NCBI RefSeq assembly: GCF_020042665.1
Contig: NZ_CP083376.1
Coordinates: 62,001-126,000, forward strand
DNA from: Pseudoxanthomonas sp. X-1
GTDB taxonomy: Bacteria > Pseudomonadota > Gammaproteobacteria > Xanthomonadales > Xanthomonadaceae
DNA length: 64,000 nucleotides
Direction: 5' to 3'
The translations under genes were made by a program, and so were the position numbers. The notes beneath the pieces were generated by a model. The model ran no database searches and had not been told where the DNA came from. It worked only from the letters and a program-made list of their open reading frames with translations. How positions within the stretch are numbered: the stretch's first letter is position 1; every line of letters starts with the position of its first letter. Positions 1 to 7,293 of the stretch are shown piece by piece.

Positions 1-57
1 GCCTACCATGGACGCGAAGCACGCATGGGGTGCGTGTACGAGTCCTGGACCTGCACG

Positions 58-840
58 ATGTCTGCCACGCACGACGACGCCCTGCGCCCGCAGGATGAAG
101 AACACGCCCACCGCCTGCTGGACCGCCACGGGCGCCTGGTGCGCAACACGCCGCAGGACCAGGACTGGGCCGATCTGCTGTCGCCGGGGCGCCGCCGCCT
201 GATCGGGGCGAGCGCGCTGGCCGCCGGTGGGCTGGCGCTGTCGACACAGGGCGCGGTGGCCGCGCCGGCCGCTGGCGGAAATTTCACCGCGCCAGGCAAG
301 CCCGGCTTCCGCGCCATCGTGCCGCCGCCGGATGCCGGCAAGAGTCCCTGGGGCGAGCACACCGCCAGTGAGCCCACGCCGCGTCCGCGCAGCGTCCGGC
401 CCGGCGAGAAGACGCTGCCGGCCAAGCCGCGCGCCTATACCGACGTGAAGAGCTATCACGCGCATATCTACTTCGACGAGGACACCTACGAGAAGGCCGC
501 GCTGATCCGCCGCTGGACGGCCGAGCGCTTCCCGGTGGAGCTGGGCAACTGGAACCTGGAGCCGCGCGGCCCGCACGTCACCCCGTCGTTCTACTTCGGC
601 TTCACCAACGACCTGCTGCCGGTGCTGGTGCCGTGGCTGCAGTTGAACAGCCTGGGCCTGACCATCCTGCTGCACCCCAACACCGGCGACGAGCGCGCCG
701 ATCACCTCTACTACGCGCTGTGGGTCAACCGCTCGCAGCCGGTCAACGGCTATCTGATGCCCGACCTGGAGAAGGGCGGCGAGCCGCACCTGGAACGGAT
801 CTACCCCAACATCGTGCCGACCGTCCCGCTGGAGACCTGA
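58..840 (+). CDS. Tat-exported DOPA 4,5-dioxygenase family protein
   Basis: A 260-residue protein. Three arginines at residues 45-47 followed by LIGAS and an Ala/Gly/Leu-rich stretch look like a twin-arginine signal, so the protein is probably exported folded. After a Pro-rich linker, residues from about 128 resemble the small DOPA 4,5-dioxygenase family: the YHAHIYF motif, RGPHVTPSFYFGF, and LLHPNTGDERADH, which supply the His residues expected for a mononuclear iron site. The family opens catechol rings or is of unknown substrate. The ATG at 58 is preferred over an in-frame ATG at 25 because it leaves a more usual N-terminus; the choice does not affect the domain. The gene stands alone and is followed by a gene remnant. 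Substrate unknown. Confidence 0.75.
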   Translation: MSATHDDALRPQDEEHAHRLLDRHGRLVRNTPQDQDWADLLSPGRRRLIGASALAAGGLALSTQGAVAAPAAGGNFTAPGKPGFRAIVPPPDAGKSPWGEHTASEPTPRPRSVRPGEKTLPAKPRAYTDVKSYHAHIYFDEDTYEKAALIRRWTAERFPVELGNWNLEPRGPHVTPSFYFGFTNDLLPVLVPWLQLNSLGLTILLHPNTGDERADHLYYALWVNRSQPVNGYLMPDLEKGGEPHLERIYPNIVPTVPLET

Positions 841-900
841 TGCTTTGGTGGCAGGTGGGTCGGAAGGCTCAGTTGAAAGGAAAACAACCAAAACTGCCTG

Positions 901-1131
901 TTGACCCACAAGGAATTGGCCCTGCTTTCGCTGCTGGCGGCCGATGCCGACAGCATGGTCACCCAGCCGCTACCTTTGCGCGAGGTCCGGGGCCATTCGC
1001 CGAGGACGCCCACGACCTGCGCGTGCTGGCCGGCAAGCTGTGCGCCAAGCTCGGCAATTCGGCGCTGGCGCCGAGGTGCCTGGCGACCGAGCCGGGGGGT
1101 GGGGATGCGGTTTCTGGGTCTTAGCTGGCAA
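901..1131 (+). pseudogene. Remnant of a KdpE-like response regulator (C-terminal DNA-binding domain)
   Basis: Translating across two frameshifts recovers a KdpE-type winged helix. The first frame gives THKELALLSLLAADAD and VTQPLPLREV. From about 995 the next frame gives AEDAHDLRVLAGKL and APRCLATEPG. After a run of six Gs near 1095 the first frame resumes with VGMRFLG. Intact KdpE proteins have the same order: LTPxEFxLL, VTQRQLLREVWG, HYLRVxxGxLRxKL, APRYxxTExGVGYRF. The receiver domain is absent and no kdpFABCD gene is adjacent, so this is a decayed tail and not a working regulator. It occupies most of the 327-base stretch between the neighbouring genes. Confidence 0.7.
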
Positions 1132-1167
1132 ACTCAGCCTCATTCCTAGGCCAACTTTCTGAAGGCA

Positions 1168-1458
1168 ATGAGCGACGTGAGCGTGACCCAGGAAAAAGTC
1201 GTGGCTTTTGCGATCGTTGAGATCCGCCAGCTCTTGGCTGGCTATCTTGGAAGTCAATCCACTGCGGATCTATCCGTGCGGATTGCCGCTCACTTGGCGT
1301 ACGCACTCCACAACCAGGCCGACGCTGTTCTGGAAGGCAAGCCTTTCGATACCCAGCAAGCGCTTCGTGGGTTTGGCGCGATCGACGGCTTGCTTGGGAC
1401 TGAGTATGAGCGGCGGCTGCCAGGACTGATGACCGAGCTGGCAGGCCAAGCGCCATGA
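1168..1458 (+). CDS. Small hypothetical protein
   Basis: A 96-residue, probably soluble helical protein with no signal peptide and no family I recognise. A GAAGG ribosome-binding sequence lies just upstream of the ATG. Its stop overlaps the start of the following lipoprotein gene in an ATGA junction, so the two are co-translated and probably act together. Base composition here is visibly less G+C-rich than in the surrounding housekeeping-type genes, which would fit an accessory pair acquired next to the decayed kdpE tail; this last point is inference. Confidence 0.65.
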   Translation: MSDVSVTQEKVVAFAIVEIRQLLAGYLGSQSTADLSVRIAAHLAYALHNQADAVLEGKPFDTQQALRGFGAIDGLLGTEYERRLPGLMTELAGQAP

Positions 1459-1802
1459 GGTGCACCGGCATACTGTTCGCGGCACTGCTGGTGTCGGCCT
1501 GCACTGGACCAGGCGCCAAAGATCTCGATGGCGCGCAGCTGGTGAAAGCGCTTGAGCAGCAGGTGAAGCTTCCTCAGGATGCTTCGCCATTGTCCGATTA
1601 CACGCGCTATTACAAGCTCACCGCCGAAGGCGTGCTGGTCGGCGTTTACATCAAGGGCTTCGATGGTGGTGATCGTCAGGCGCATTTGGTATCCGAGCGC
1701 GAGCTGCCGCTTATCCTCGATGGTGGCTGTAACGTGATCCACGTGCAGTACGATCCCGGTGCGAACAAAGTGCTGCGCGTTTTCTGCAACGGCATTGCCT
1801 GA
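1455..1802 (+). CDS. Small predicted lipoprotein
   Basis: A 115-residue protein with a short signal peptide ending in a lipobox (LLVSAC, acylated Cys at about residue 16), so it is predicted to be membrane-anchored in the periplasm. The mature part is about 100 residues with two further Cys (GGCN and VFCNG) that could form a disulfide. It is translationally coupled to the preceding 96-residue gene by an ATGA overlap. I recognise no family. Small lipoproteins coupled to an unknown partner are often immunity or accessory proteins, but nothing in the sequence proves that here. Confidence 0.65.
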   Translation: MRCTGILFAALLVSACTGPGAKDLDGAQLVKALEQQVKLPQDASPLSDYTRYYKLTAEGVLVGVYIKGFDGGDRQAHLVSERELPLILDGGCNVIHVQYDPGANKVLRVFCNGIA

Positions 1803-1867
1803 CGCACGCCCCGTCCTGGTGGAGACCTGACCGCCACGCCGTTCGTCGGCCATGACCTCCGGCAGGG

Positions 1868-1910
1868 TTGACTACAGTTGTCGCCACGGCTAGGTTGACT
1901 ACAAGTGTAG
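1868..1910 (+). promoter_or_regulatory. Twin BlaI-type operators overlapping a promoter
   Basis: Two copies of TTGACTACA lie 27 bases apart, starting at 1868 and 1895. The second belongs to CTACA-AG-TGTAG (1899-1910), a perfect 5-bp inverted repeat with a 2-bp centre; the first to TACAGTTGT. BlaI/MecI repressors classically bind TACA/TGTA dyads. The first TTGACT with TAGGTT at 1891-1896 (17-bp spacer) would make a sigma-70-like promoter, so repressor dimers would cover it. The blaI-like gene begins 17 bases downstream, consistent with autorepression. Confidence 0.7.
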
Positions 1911-1926
1911 GCAACCGGAGACGGCC

Positions 1927-2313
1927 ATGCGCCGCAAGAGCATCGGGGACCAGGAGCTGGCGCTGCTCCAGTACATCGGCGAGCAGGGCGAGGCGACGGT
2001 AGGCGAGGTGGCCGCTGGCTTCGGCGAGGCGCGCGGGCTGGCGCGCTCGACCGTGCTGACGATGATGGAGCGCCTGCGCACCAAGGCCTACCTGCGGCGC
2101 AAGCAGGTCGATGGCGTGTACCGCTATGCCGCCACGGCCGGCCAGGACGCGGTGGTCCAGGGTGCGGTGCAGAGCTTCGTGGAGAAGACGCTGCAGGGCT
2201 CGGTCTCGCCGTTCGTGGCGTGGATGTCCCAGCGCAGCGAGGTCAGCGACGATGAGTTGGCCGAACTCGAGGCGCTGGTCGCCAAGCTGCAGTCGCAGCG
2301 CAAGGAGGGCTGA
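1927..2313 (+). CDS. BlaI/MecI/CopY-family transcriptional repressor
   Basis: A 128-residue penicillinase-repressor-type protein. The N-terminal winged helix (about residues 5-75) shows the family pattern: GDQELALLQYI, TVGEVAAGF, STVLTMMERLRTKAYLRRKQ and YRYAATAGQD. The C-terminal third is the dimerisation helix region. In the family the dimer blocks its own operon until the partner M56 membrane protease triggers its cleavage. The M56 gene follows two bases after the stop codon, and two matching dyads lie in the promoter. No beta-lactamase gene is present, so the regulated response is not obvious from this window. Confidence 0.88.
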   Translation: MRRKSIGDQELALLQYIGEQGEATVGEVAAGFGEARGLARSTVLTMMERLRTKAYLRRKQVDGVYRYAATAGQDAVVQGAVQSFVEKTLQGSVSPFVAWMSQRSEVSDDELAELEALVAKLQSQRKEG

Positions 2314-2315
2314 GC

Positions 2316-4172
2316 ATGGACGCCTTCGCCTCGGAACTGATCACGCGCCTGGCCACGACCAGTGTGCAGACCGCACTGCTGGTCGCGCTGGTCTGGGCGC
2401 TGTGCCGCGCGCTGCCGCGCCTGCCGGCGTCCACGCAGTGCTGGCTGTGGTGGACGGTGACGCTGCAGGCGGTGATCGGCCTGGTCGCCGCGCCGCTGGA
2501 GCTGCCGTGGCTGCCCGCCGCCGCGCGCGCATCGGCCGCCTCGCCCGCTTTGGTGCCTGCGGCCGAAGCGACCGCGCCGCTCGTTCTCGCGCCGGTCGCG
2601 CCGCTCGCCTCTGTGCCCGTCAGTGCGCCGCTGTGGGCGCTGCCGGCCTGGCAGACGGCGCTGCTGGCGCTGTGGCTGGCCGGGATGGTCGTGATGGCCC
2701 TGCGCACGGCGCTGGCCTGGCGTGCGAGCCGCGCGCTGGTGCGCGCCTCGCATCCCTGCGACGACGCCGTGCTGTCCGGCGCCCTGCGCCTGGCGGCCGA
2801 GGCCCATGGCCTGCGCGCCGCGCCGCCGCTGCGGCTGTCGCGCCAGATCAGCTCGCCGCAGCTGGTCGGCGTGCTGCATCCCGTGCTGTTGCTGCCGACC
2901 AGCGAAGCCGCCCGCATCGGCGACGACGACCTGGACATGGCCCTCACCCACGAGCTGGTTCACCTGCGTCGCCGCGACCTGTGGTGGGGCCTGCTGCCCG
3001 CGCTGGCCCAGCACGTGGCCTTCTTCCATCCGCTGGTGCATTACGCGGTGCGCGAATACGGCGTGGCCCGCGAGGCTGCCGTCGATGCCGCGGTGATCGC
3101 CGGCAACCGTCATTGCCGCGGCGACTACGGCCGCCTGCTGGTCCGCCTCGGCGTCGCGCCGAGACCGGGTGCAGGCCTGGCCAGTGCGTCGCCGTCCTTC
3201 CTCAGCCTCAAACGGAGACTGCTCATGCTGCAGAACACGCACTCCTTCCCGCGCGTCGGCGCGGCCCTGATCCTGGCGGTGGTCGCGGTAGCGGGCGTGA
3301 CCCCGCTGCGCCTGGTCGCCGCACCGCCGCAGCAGGCACCCGCGGCCGCGCCGGTGCCACCGCCGCCCGCCGCCACCGCGCCGGCCGCGCGACCTGCTGC
3401 CGCCGTGCGTCCGGCAACGCCCGCCGTGCCTGCCGAACCCGCACCGGCCGCCAAAGCCAAGCGCGCCTGGTTCGCACCTCCCGCGCCTCCGGCACCGCCC
3501 GCCCCGCCCGCGCCTCCGGCGCCTCCCGCGCCGCCGGCCAAATCGGCGCTGAGTGCCCACGGCTTGATCCACCTGTCCCATGACCCCAGCCGCGACGCCT
3601 ACGTGCTGGTGCAGGGCGATGAGAGCACGATGAATGGCTCCACCGAGGATCTGCACCGGGCGCGCGCGCTGGACGACGGCAAGGGCGTGCTGTTCGTGCG
3701 TCGTGCCGGCAAGAGCTACGTGGTCCGCGACGCGGCCACCCTGTCGCGCTTCAAGGCGGTGTATGCCGAGACCTCCCGCCTTGGCGAGGCCCAGGGCAAG
3801 CTCGGCGAGCAGCAGGGCGCGCTGGGCGAACGGCAGGGCCGCATCGGCGGGCGCATGGGCGAGATCGGCAGTCGTCTGGGTGAGCTCGCTGTGCGCGAGG
3901 CGCAGCTGAGCCTGGCCGGCGGCGACAGCGCCGCTGCACGCAAGGCCATCGAGGACGCCCACCGCGCGACCGAAAAGGCCCGCGCGGAAATGGAAGACCC
4001 GGCCATGCGCAGCGAGATGGCCGAACTGGCCCGCCAGCAGGAGGCGCTGGGCCAGCAGCAGGCCGTGCTGGGCAAGCAGCAGGCCGCCGCCAGCGCACGT
4101 GCGCAACGCGAGGCGGAGAGCATCATCAGGCAGAGCCTCCAGAGCGGCCTCGCCCAGCCCATCGACGGCTGA
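2316..4172 (+). CDS. BlaR1-like M56 family membrane metallopeptidase
   Basis: A 618-residue protein with several N-terminal membrane segments and the M56 zinc-protease motif HELVH at residues 212-216, inside the expected AL-THELVHLRRRD context. A further membrane segment near residues 310-325 is followed by a long Ala/Pro-rich linker with repeated PPAP units. The C-terminal part has a short beta-rich region (about residues 410-480) and then a helical array of repeats of the form LGE.QG.LG. The penicillin-binding sensor domain of true BlaR1 is missing, so the signal it perceives must differ. It is coupled to the upstream BlaI-type repressor (two-base gap) and is probably the protease that relieves that repression. 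Confidence 0.85.
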   Translation: MDAFASELITRLATTSVQTALLVALVWALCRALPRLPASTQCWLWWTVTLQAVIGLVAAPLELPWLPAAARASAASPALVPAAEATAPLVLAPVAPLASVPVSAPLWALPAWQTALLALWLAGMVVMALRTALAWRASRALVRASHPCDDAVLSGALRLAAEAHGLRAAPPLRLSRQISSPQLVGVLHPVLLLPTSEAARIGDDDLDMALTHELVHLRRRDLWWGLLPALAQHVAFFHPLVHYAVREYGVAREAAVDAAVIAGNRHCRGDYGRLLVRLGVAPRPGAGLASASPSFLSLKRRLLMLQNTHSFPRVGAALILAVVAVAGVTPLRLVAAPPQQAPAAAPVPPPPAATAPAARPAAAVRPATPAVPAEPAPAAKAKRAWFAPPAPPAPPAPPAPPAPPAPPAKSALSAHGLIHLSHDPSRDAYVLVQGDESTMNGSTEDLHRARALDDGKGVLFVRRAGKSYVVRDAATLSRFKAVYAETSRLGEAQGKLGEQQGALGERQGRIGGRMGEIGSRLGELAVREAQLSLAGGDSAAARKAIEDAHRATEKARAEMEDPAMRSEMAELARQQEALGQQQAVLGKQQAAASARAQREAESIIRQSLQSGLAQPIDG

Positions 4173-4205
4173 GTGCCTGCAGCGAGATGCTGCCCGTGCG
4201 TGAAC

Positions 4206-4246
4206 AAGGTTTCGGCACCCGCGTGAGGCGGATGCCGAAGCCTTTT
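4206..4246 (+). terminator. Intrinsic terminator after the BlaI/M56 operon
   Basis: A 12-bp stem (4206-4217 with 4233-4244, one G-T wobble) closes a 15-base loop and runs into TTTT. It sits 34 bases after the M56 stop codon and ends that transcript. Confidence 0.8.
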
Positions 4247-4567
4247 CAGGTTCTCCCCCACCGCCGCACCGCGGCCGGTCTCGGCCACGCGCCGGGGTAG
4301 ACGGTGTAGCGAGCAGACCCGCTGCCCGCTGCCGAGGCAAGGATCGGCTGCAGCACGCGTCGCGAATCGACGCTTGAAGCGATCTACCCGGGCGGCAGGC
4401 TCAGATGCCGTCCTCGTCGGTCCTCGGGCACGAGCCAGCATCCCGCAGCGGCTTCCATCCGCCTCGCGGCGACAGCGGCGACGGCTTGTCGGGTAAGATG
4501 CGCGCCGGTCTCGGGCACCGGCCGCTTGCTGACGCCATGTCACGGTGAAGCCCCGAAGCAGTGAACT

Positions 4568-4643
4568 CTCACCCTCGAAGCATTTCGCAGGTGGGCAACG
4601 CAAGCGCCCCACCCCCATCGAAATGCCTCAGATGAGGAGTGAG
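4568..4643 (+). promoter_or_regulatory. Candidate structured 5' leader sequestering the MATE ribosome-binding site
   Basis: Three stacked helices can be drawn. P1: 4568-4576 with 4634-4643 (9 pairs, one bulged A). P2: 4580-4587 with 4619-4626 (8 perfect pairs, GCATTTCG/CGAAATGC). P3: 4590-4595 with 4608-4613 (GGTGGG/CCCACC). Internal loops separate them. The 3' strand of P1 is the GAGGAG Shine-Dalgarno of the gene starting at 4646, so folding would hide it. Another perfect 6-bp hairpin lies at 4504-4522. It does not match a riboswitch class I can name. The rest of the 473-base gap holds only the upstream terminator. A ligand-sensing role is inference. Confidence 0.5.
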
Positions 4644-4645
4644 CG

Positions 4646-6037
4646 ATGTCGTCCCGACACGCCCAGCAAGCCGGAGCGGCGCAGCCGTTCCTGACGGCGC
4701 CGGTTGGCCGTCTGTTCGTTTCCAACGCCCTGCCGATGGCGATCGTGCTGTCGCTGGGCGGCCTGTTCAATGCGGTCGATGGCGTCTTCGTCGGGCGCCT
4801 TGTCGGACCGGACGCCCTGGCAGCCGTCAGCGCGCTCTTTCCCCTGGTCATGCTGACCACCGCGCTGTCCGCGCTGGTGGGCGGCGGCCTGTCCAGCCGC
4901 ATGGCTCGTCACCTGGGTGCCGGGCAACACGGCGCAGCGGCCGACGACCTGCGCGCGGCGCGGGCACTGGCCGTGGTCATCGGCTTCGGGCTGATGGCGC
5001 TGTTCCTGGCGTGCGGCAGGCCGCTGGCGGCGGCGCTGGCAGGCGGTGGCACGCGGGTGGCACAGCTGAGTCACGACTACCTGCGCGTCATCGCGCTGGC
5101 CGCGCCCTTGCAGCTGCTGCTCGGCGTCTACGCCGACGCCTCGCGCACCGAGGGCCGCGCCGCCCTGGTCGCACGGCTCTCGATCGTGATGAACCTGGTC
5201 AACATCGCGGCCAACGCGGTGCTGATCGCAGGATGCGGCCTGGGCGTGGCCGGTTCCGCGCTCGGCACGCTGCTGGCGCAGGCCGTGGGATTGCTGCTGT
5301 TGGTCGCCGCACGCCGGCGCGCGGCGCGGGGGTTGCCGGCGCCGCCGCGATCCGGCGCGATGCCTGCGCAGGCCTGGCGCAGCATCCTCCTGTTGGGCGT
5401 GCCGGTCAGCCTGGGGCTGCTGGGCACCGTCGTGGTGTCGGCGACGGTGATCCTGGCGCTGCGCACGGCGCCGGATCGCGAGACGACGCTGGCGGCCTAT
5501 GGCATCGTGACCCGCCTGATGGGGTTGGCCTTCCTGGTGCAGATGGCCATGGCGCTGGCGGTGCAGACGATCGTGGGCCATAACCTGGGCGCGGGCCTCC
5601 CGCAGCGCGCCGCGGCGTGCGTGCGTCTGGGCATGGTCGCCGCTGCGGCCTGGTGCCTGTGCGTGGTGGCCGTGCTGCTGGCCGCCGGTGCCGAGCTGGC
5701 GTGGTGGTTCACCCCCTCGCGCGAGATCGCCCACGACGTCGCCAGGATCCTGCACGCACAGCTGCTGTTCTATCTCTGCTCCGGGCCGCTGCTGGTGTTG
5801 GCGCTGTCCATCCAGGCGGCGGGCAGGGCGCGCGACGCGGCGCTGCTCACGCTGGTCAAGCCATGGGTGCTCACGCCGGGACTGGTCCTGATCTGCGTCG
5901 CGTTGTGGGGCAGCCGCGCGCTGTGGTGGGCGTTTCCGTTGGCGGACGCGCTGCTGCTGTGCGCGGTGCTTGTCGTCCGGCGTCTGCGTCGGTGGCGAGG
6001 CCCGATTGGCGATGCGACACGCGAGGGGACGCCGTGA
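4646..6037 (+). CDS. MATE-family multidrug/metabolite exporter
   Basis: A 463-residue integral membrane protein with about 12 hydrophobic segments in two similar halves, typical of MATE (NorM/DinF-like) antiporters that export cationic drugs or metabolites using Na+ or H+. Characteristic stretches are AIVLSLGGLFNAVDGVFVGRLVGPDALAA near the N-terminus and the second-half pattern AAYGIVTRLMGLAFLVQMAMALAVQTIVGHNLGAG. The start follows a strong GAGGAG sequence that is itself part of a predicted leader hairpin. The stop overlaps the next gene's GTG start, giving a two-gene operon. Substrate cannot be deduced. Confidence 0.9.
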   Translation: MSSRHAQQAGAAQPFLTAPVGRLFVSNALPMAIVLSLGGLFNAVDGVFVGRLVGPDALAAVSALFPLVMLTTALSALVGGGLSSRMARHLGAGQHGAAADDLRAARALAVVIGFGLMALFLACGRPLAAALAGGGTRVAQLSHDYLRVIALAAPLQLLLGVYADASRTEGRAALVARLSIVMNLVNIAANAVLIAGCGLGVAGSALGTLLAQAVGLLLLVAARRRAARGLPAPPRSGAMPAQAWRSILLLGVPVSLGLLGTVVVSATVILALRTAPDRETTLAAYGIVTRLMGLAFLVQMAMALAVQTIVGHNLGAGLPQRAAACVRLGMVAAAAWCLCVVAVLLAAGAELAWWFTPSREIAHDVARILHAQLLFYLCSGPLLVLALSIQAAGRARDAALLTLVKPWVLTPGLVLICVALWGSRALWWAFPLADALLLCAVLVVRRLRRWRGPIGDATREGTP

Positions 6038-6468
6038 CCTTGACTCTCGTCGAAGCCAAGCGCCAGGCCAAGGCGTTGCGCCTGGCGCTGCAGGCGCAGG
6101 GGACCGCGATCCGTCATGCCCAGGCGCTGGAGGCGATCGCCGCCCAGCACGGCGCGAAGGACTGGAATACCTTGCATGCGCGCCTGGCGCGGCAGCAGGG
6201 GTTGCCCGCCCTGGACTTGAACGCGCGGGTGCATGGGCGCTACCTGGGGCAGCCTTTCACCGGCCGTGTGGTGACGTTGTCTGCCGTCGGGGACTTGTTC
6301 CGGATCGAGATCAGGCTCGATGCGCCGGTGGATACGGTGCGGTTCGCCAGTTTCTCCAACCTGCGCAGCCTGGTGCGCGCCACGGTCGATGCGCACGGGC
6401 GATCGCCGCAGAAGACCTCCGACGGGGTGCCGCATCTGGTGCTGGACGCAGGCGTCGGGCGGCGCTGA
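6034..6468 (+). CDS. Glyoxalase-superfamily-related protein
   Basis: A 144-residue protein. The GTG at 6034 overlaps the MATE stop codon (GTGA) and is the natural start. The N-terminal 45 residues (VEAKRQAKALRLALQAQGTAIRHAQALEAIAAQHGAKDWNTL is the region; key features are the AKxLR, ALE and HGxKDWNT motifs) match the helical module found in the family annotated as glyoxalase-related. The remaining beta-rich part, with GRYLGQPFTGRV, is of unknown activity. Coupling to an exporter suggests a joint role in handling a toxic compound, but that is inference. Confidence 0.7.
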   Translation: MTLTLVEAKRQAKALRLALQAQGTAIRHAQALEAIAAQHGAKDWNTLHARLARQQGLPALDLNARVHGRYLGQPFTGRVVTLSAVGDLFRIEIRLDAPVDTVRFASFSNLRSLVRATVDAHGRSPQKTSDGVPHLVLDAGVGRR

Positions 6469-6581
6469 ACGCTTCCGCGTCGCAACCCGTCCGCGCGGTG
6501 TCAGCGGTCGAGCCCTCGAATGCGATGCCTGCAGACAGGCGGCCCCGGCGCAGGTTGAAGTCGTCACGGAAGTGCGCTTAG

Positions 6582-6618
6582 ATCGGCCTGCCTGCTCGGA
6601 GCAGGCCGATTCTCCTTC
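6582..6618 (+). terminator. Intrinsic terminator after the MATE operon
   Basis: A perfect 10-bp stem (6582-6591 with 6601-6610, ATCGGCCTGC/GCAGGCCGAT) with a 9-base loop is followed by TTCTCCTT. It lies between the glyoxalase-like gene and the immunity lipoprotein gene and separates the two units. Confidence 0.7.
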
Positions 6619-6636
6619 CCGCCAAGGACGCTGCCC

Positions 6637-7287
6637 ATGAAATCCGCATCGGTCATCGCGCCCGGCCTTCTTCTGGCGCTCGTCGCCACCGCCTGTGGAT
6701 CCACGCCCATGCAAAGCCAAGTCCCGCGCACCCATGTGGACGTCAAGGACAACCAGCCCCCGAGGCCGGTCATCCACCGTAATCCGCATCCCACGGCGTA
6801 CGAGGTCACTCTCGCGATCAAGGATGCGCCGGGGCCGTTCGAGGTGGTCAAGGCGGCCATGCAGTACGAGGTCCTGGACCCCGCCTGCCGTCCCGATCTC
6901 GGCGGCATGGCCGGCACTCGCGCCAGCCTGCTGGAGTGGGTGCCCGTCGAACTGGCGAAGCAGGCCGACGGCACCTATCGCGGCACGATCTACGACGGGC
7001 TTCTGAAGGACGAGGACTACTACGGACTCGGTGTCTGCCATTGGTCGCTGGTGACCGTGCAATTCAAACTGAAGGCGCACGACAACGAGACAGATACCGA
7101 ATTTTCCTATCATCTCTGGCACGAAGATATTGCCGCTGGTGCGGCCAAACACGCTTACTTCCCGAGGCGGGCCTACCCAAGCACCTCGATCCCTGGCATG
7201 ACATTCCCTGGCGAGGAAAAGATCGAGCGTTTCAAGCCAGAAGCCCGCGACAAACTGTTCACTCTCAATCTGTCCATCAAGGAATGA
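6637..7287 (+). CDS. Lipoprotein, probable immunity protein to the downstream lipase effector
   Basis: A 216-residue protein with a signal peptide ending in a lipobox (LVATAC), hence a predicted periplasmic lipoprotein. An AAGGA ribosome site precedes the ATG. Only six bases separate it from the lipase/XVIPCD gene. In Xanthomonadales the immunity proteins (X-Tfi) against type IV-delivered effectors are typically periplasmic lipoproteins encoded directly beside the effector, so position and localisation both fit. No family is recognised in the mature domain, which has three Cys. Its 3' half is low in G+C (28 of 60 bases at 7081-7140), unlike most of the window, suggesting transfer together with the toxin domain. 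Confidence 0.75.
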   Translation: MKSASVIAPGLLLALVATACGSTPMQSQVPRTHVDVKDNQPPRPVIHRNPHPTAYEVTLAIKDAPGPFEVVKAAMQYEVLDPACRPDLGGMAGTRASLLEWVPVELAKQADGTYRGTIYDGLLKDEDYYGLGVCHWSLVTVQFKLKAHDNETDTEFSYHLWHEDIAAGAAKHAYFPRRAYPSTSIPGMTFPGEEKIERFKPEARDKLFTLNLSIKE

Positions 7288-7293
7288 TGTGCC

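Noticed and set aside
3480..3540. Tandem Pro/Ala codon repeats as a DNA repeat or CRISPR-like array.
   Set aside because: It is the coding sequence of the Pro/Ala linker of the M56 protein; unit length is irregular and there are no spacers.
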